38,957 bases of DNA, from positions 1-38,957 of the IMG/VR virus record IMGVR_UViG_3300037541_000264. One strand, given 5' to 3'. Below are positions 36,721 through 38,957 of the stretch, one piece after another. Under the pieces are notes generated by a model. The model was not told the DNA's origin and did not search any database. It was given only the letters and a program-made list of their open reading frames with translations. Position 1 is the first letter of the stretch, and each line of letters starts with the position of its first letter. The position numbers and the translations under genes were made by a program. Origin of the DNA: a virus.

Positions 36721-37041
36721 ATGTCAAACTCACGCATAGTTAACGGTCCAATGCAGGTGCTTCCGGTTAGCGGAACATCCATGCGAACGCTTTCCGTTAG
36801 TGGAACAGCCACCAACTTCATTGTTGCTCCCCTCAATCCCAATACCAGTCACATCTATTGGACGTTAGCAGGAGCAAACATTCGCCTCACAATTGACGGC
36901 TCGACCCCCACTACTTCCGTTGGCCATGTTTTCAATGATGGCAATAGCGGTATTTGGAGCGCGGGCTGGGCAAAGAACGCCAAAGTAATAGCTGTTAGTG
37001 GAACGGGCGTGTTTACGATTAGCGAACTCAACTATATTTAA
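36721..37041 (+). CDS. Small beta protein, 106 aa, second of a paralogous pair
   Basis: The gene begins 2 bases after its paralogue. It has the shared motif LTIDGSTPTTSVGHVFNDG, then IWSAGWAKNAKVIAVSGTGV where the first gene has FFWNKSTALAAKFIRAASTD. The N-terminal part is different (MSNSRIVNGPMQVLPVSGTS). Two divergent copies side by side suggest hetero-oligomers or distinct rings. The fibre gene follows 2 bases later. Confidence 0.7.
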   Translation: MSNSRIVNGPMQVLPVSGTSMRTLSVSGTATNFIVAPLNPNTSHIYWTLAGANIRLTIDGSTPTTSVGHVFNDGNSGIWSAGWAKNAKVIAVSGTGVFTISELNYI

Positions 37042-37043
37042 CC

Positions 37044-38957
37044 ATGTCCGGCATTTTCGATCAAATCATTAACTATACTCCTCCCGGAAATCCATTTTCC
37101 GCTGGCAATGGTTTGACACTTACGGGTTCGGTTTTTTCGCTCACCACCCCTGTATCATTTGCTAACGGTGGCACCAACTCCACTTCGGCCCCTCAATCTG
37201 TTGCTAGGTCAATGGGATTTACATCCACTGTAACAGCAGCCGGGACAACCATACTGACAAACACAAGCACGTCCTATCAGCTGTTTACCGGCACAACGAC
37301 GCAAACCGTTAGACTTCCGGTTACAAGCACACTTGAAACCGGTTGGGTGTTTCATATAATTAACAACTCAACTGGCGTTGTTAGTGTGCAAAGTAGCGGG
37401 TCTAACGCGATTGTTTCCCTTCCGGCTGGTGTAACCACATTCTGCACCTGTATTGGTACAACTCTCACAACAGCGGCGGATTGGGAGGCTGGGTTCACTG
37501 ACTTTTCCACTCTAACTGGAACGGGTAGCGTTGTGCTTGGCACATCGCCCACAATTGCCTCTCCAACGTTTTCTTCAACCGTTGCTGGCACCTACACGCT
37601 AGGCGGTGCTCCAACGATTACACCCACCGCAAGATCAAGCGGCGCGACTCCCTATCTTACGTTTACAACCCCGGCTGATACCAACCGCACAGCCTCAACG
37701 GAAAGCATTGGGTTTAGTTTGACGGCGGCTACTCGCCAATGGGCTACGGGTGCGCTTACGCTCCAGCGCGAGCGTGTATTTGCGGCCCCCACTTACAGCT
37801 TTGTTGGGGCTTCTACGCTCACCACGGCTATCAACGTGGACATTGCAGACCCCATTCAGGGCACCAATGCTACGCTAACAAACATCTTTGGGCTTAGATT
37901 TAACCGGGGGCAGTTTACCAATCAGCTTGTTTCAACGGTGGCTACGGGCACAGCTCCATTTGTCGTAGCGAGCACGACCAACATTCCCAACCTCAACGCC
38001 AGCTCCCTCAACGGAGCGACATTTGCGGCACCGGGGGCCATCGGCAGCACAACCGCATCTACGGGCGCGTTTACGACGCTGAGCTCGGCGTCTCTCACCT
38101 CTGCCGCCGCGTCCAACCTGACCCTAGGCACCGGCAGCTTCGGCACCGCGTTGACGTTCACAAGCGCGACGGGTAACGCGACGTTTGCGGCGCGGACCCT
38201 TGTGGGGTCTGCAACAGGCACCTTGGGTGCTCGTTTTGAGGTGAATGAATTGAGCGACACCGTTGCGACCTTTGTTCGCGGAGCGGGACTAACAAATGGC
38301 GTCGGCCTTGGCACGAGCGGAACAAACCAACCATTCGTCAACGGATACAGTAACGTCGGGGCGGTCACAGCACTGGGAATCCAGCCCAACGGCGGTGCGC
38401 TCTCAATCGGTAACTCTGCCACGATCACAACGGTCAACGGCACCACCGCCAGCACATCCACGACCACCGGGAGCCTAATCAACAGCGGCGGCTTCGGTAA
38501 TGCGGGGGCAATCTTTGGTGGCTCCAACCTAGACATAAACAACAACGCCACCATCGGTGTTCGCTCCGCATTTTCTGGCGGTGGTGGATTGCTTCGGATT
38601 CGTGACGACACCGGAACGGTCCGGTGGGCCACCGGAATTCTGGGCACCGTAGCAAACACGACGTTCAGCATCTACGATGCGGTCAATGCGGTGTCGCTGT
38701 TTGACATGACTTCGGGGACGCTCGCCACATCTGGTGCTATATTCCGAGGCACCAAAGCCGCCACCCTTCCAACCAACGGCGTGCTCACTGTCGGTGACGG
38801 GTCAACCGCTGCAACTAATGTGAGTATCGGCGGGGGCAACATTGTGGCCGGAGCCCAAATACGCTCCACCTCCGCAACGGGCGGCATCGGCTACGCGACC
38901 GGCGCGGGCGGCGCAGTCACGCAAGGCACCTCGCGCACCACTGGCGTCACGCTCAAC
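37044..38957 (+). CDS. Tail fibre protein, 5' part (638 codons; open at window end)
   Basis: The gene starts 2 bases after the preceding stop and runs off the window with no stop. Residues 1-45 (SGIFDQIINYTPPGNPFSAG and SLTTPVSFANGGTNSTSAP) are a typical fibre start; VSFANGGTNSTSA is a widespread phage fibre motif. Then come shaft motifs (STLTGTGSVVLGTSPTIASP, LNGATFAAPGAIGSTTASTG) and, at the edge, GGIGYATGAGGAVTQGTSRT, which in other phages opens a C-terminal receptor-binding domain of about 90-110 residues. GC is clearly higher after about 37960, so the tip may have been exchanged separately. Confidence 0.8.
   Translation, partial: MSGIFDQIINYTPPGNPFSAGNGLTLTGSVFSLTTPVSFANGGTNSTSAPQSVARSMGFTSTVTAAGTTILTNTSTSYQLFTGTTTQTVRLPVTSTLETGWVFHIINNSTGVVSVQSSGSNAIVSLPAGVTTFCTCIGTTLTTAADWEAGFTDFSTLTGTGSVVLGTSPTIASPTFSSTVAGTYTLGGAPTITPTARSSGATPYLTFTTPADTNRTASTESIGFSLTAATRQWATGALTLQRERVFAAPTYSFVGASTLTTAINVDIADPIQGTNATLTNIFGLRFNRGQFTNQLVSTVATGTAPFVVASTTNIPNLNASSLNGATFAAPGAIGSTTASTGAFTTLSSASLTSAAASNLTLGTGSFGTALTFTSATGNATFAARTLVGSATGTLGARFEVNELSDTVATFVRGAGLTNGVGLGTSGTNQPFVNGYSNVGAVTALGIQPNGGALSIGNSATITTVNGTTASTSTTTGSLINSGGFGNAGAIFGGSNLDINNNATIGVRSAFSGGGGLLRIRDDTGTVRWATGILGTVANTTFSIYDAVNAVSLFDMTSGTLATSGAIFRGTKAATLPTNGVLTVGDGSTAATNVSIGGGNIVAGAQIRSTSATGGIGYATGAGGAVTQGTSRTTGVTLN

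Noticed and set aside
37922-38671. 249-codon open frame antisense to the fibre gene
   Set aside because: It is a shadow of the Thr/Gly/Ala-rich fibre repeats (proline- and valine-rich translation), without a start context.
1-38957. Window as a complete circular genome, with the fibre gene at the right end continuing into base 1
   Set aside because: The open fibre frame would continue in frame 1 at the left end, but the plausible gene end there is in frame 3. Frame 1 would fuse the fibre to the 46-aa gene. A direct join is therefore unlikely.

Overview
The window is a 38.96-kb piece of a tailed double-stranded DNA phage, most likely podovirus-like. It carries a terminase pair, a P22-type portal, a scaffold, an SU10-type major capsid protein, a head-tail adaptor, a nozzle-like protein, large internal virion proteins and tail fibres, and I see no tape measure or sheath gene. 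The host cannot be named from the sequence. Many early genes lack a Shine-Dalgarno sequence and instead have an A-rich stretch before the ATG. This is a known habit of some Bacteroidota and other environmental lineages, but it does not decide the host.

Layout: (1) 1-13106, plus strand: the end of one gene, small proteins, a holin-like pair, a nozzle-like protein, a fibre protein, a repeat-rich protein ending in a Hint domain, and two probable ejection proteins, the last 1494 aa long. (2) 13108-26491, minus strand, read right to left: the early and metabolic block. It is dense, with many 4-base ATGA start/stop overlaps and many genes under 60 aa. It holds an SLT/lysozyme-like protein, an amidoligase with a class-II glutamine amidotransferase, a ribbon-helix-helix candidate, two tiny membrane proteins, HTH proteins, a DnaB-type helicase, an SSB candidate, a PD-(D/E)XK nuclease, two HNH nucleases, a SWIM-finger protein and a metallophosphoesterase. 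(3) 26492-27418, a divergent control region with two CACGTG palindromes (one close to a parS site), an iteron-like array, a G-tract, paired direct repeats and a good sigma70 promoter facing right. (4) 27419-38957, plus strand: packaging, head, adaptor and tail genes, ending inside a tail fibre gene. A tRNA-Thr(UGU) lies on the opposite strand between the portal-side genes and the scaffold.

How it fits together: the rightward promoter at 27277-27306 would express packaging and structural genes, with a strong terminator at 35194-35230 behind the capsid genes. If the genome is circular or circularly permuted, the left-end structural genes follow the right-end fibre gene. The two window ends do not join in frame, however, so the window is probably not a whole closed genome. 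No DNA polymerase, RNA polymerase or integrase is visible.

Most notable: the amidoligase/amidotransferase pair beside a lysozyme-like gene and small membrane proteins; a 444-bp gene-free tract with an extended -10 promoter, an intrinsic terminator whose 7-nt loop is exactly complementary to the 5' part of the same transcript, and a duplicated mini-ORF; the parS-like/iteron region; a C-terminal Hint domain on a virion protein; and a beta domain apparently inserted three times in two unrelated structural proteins.
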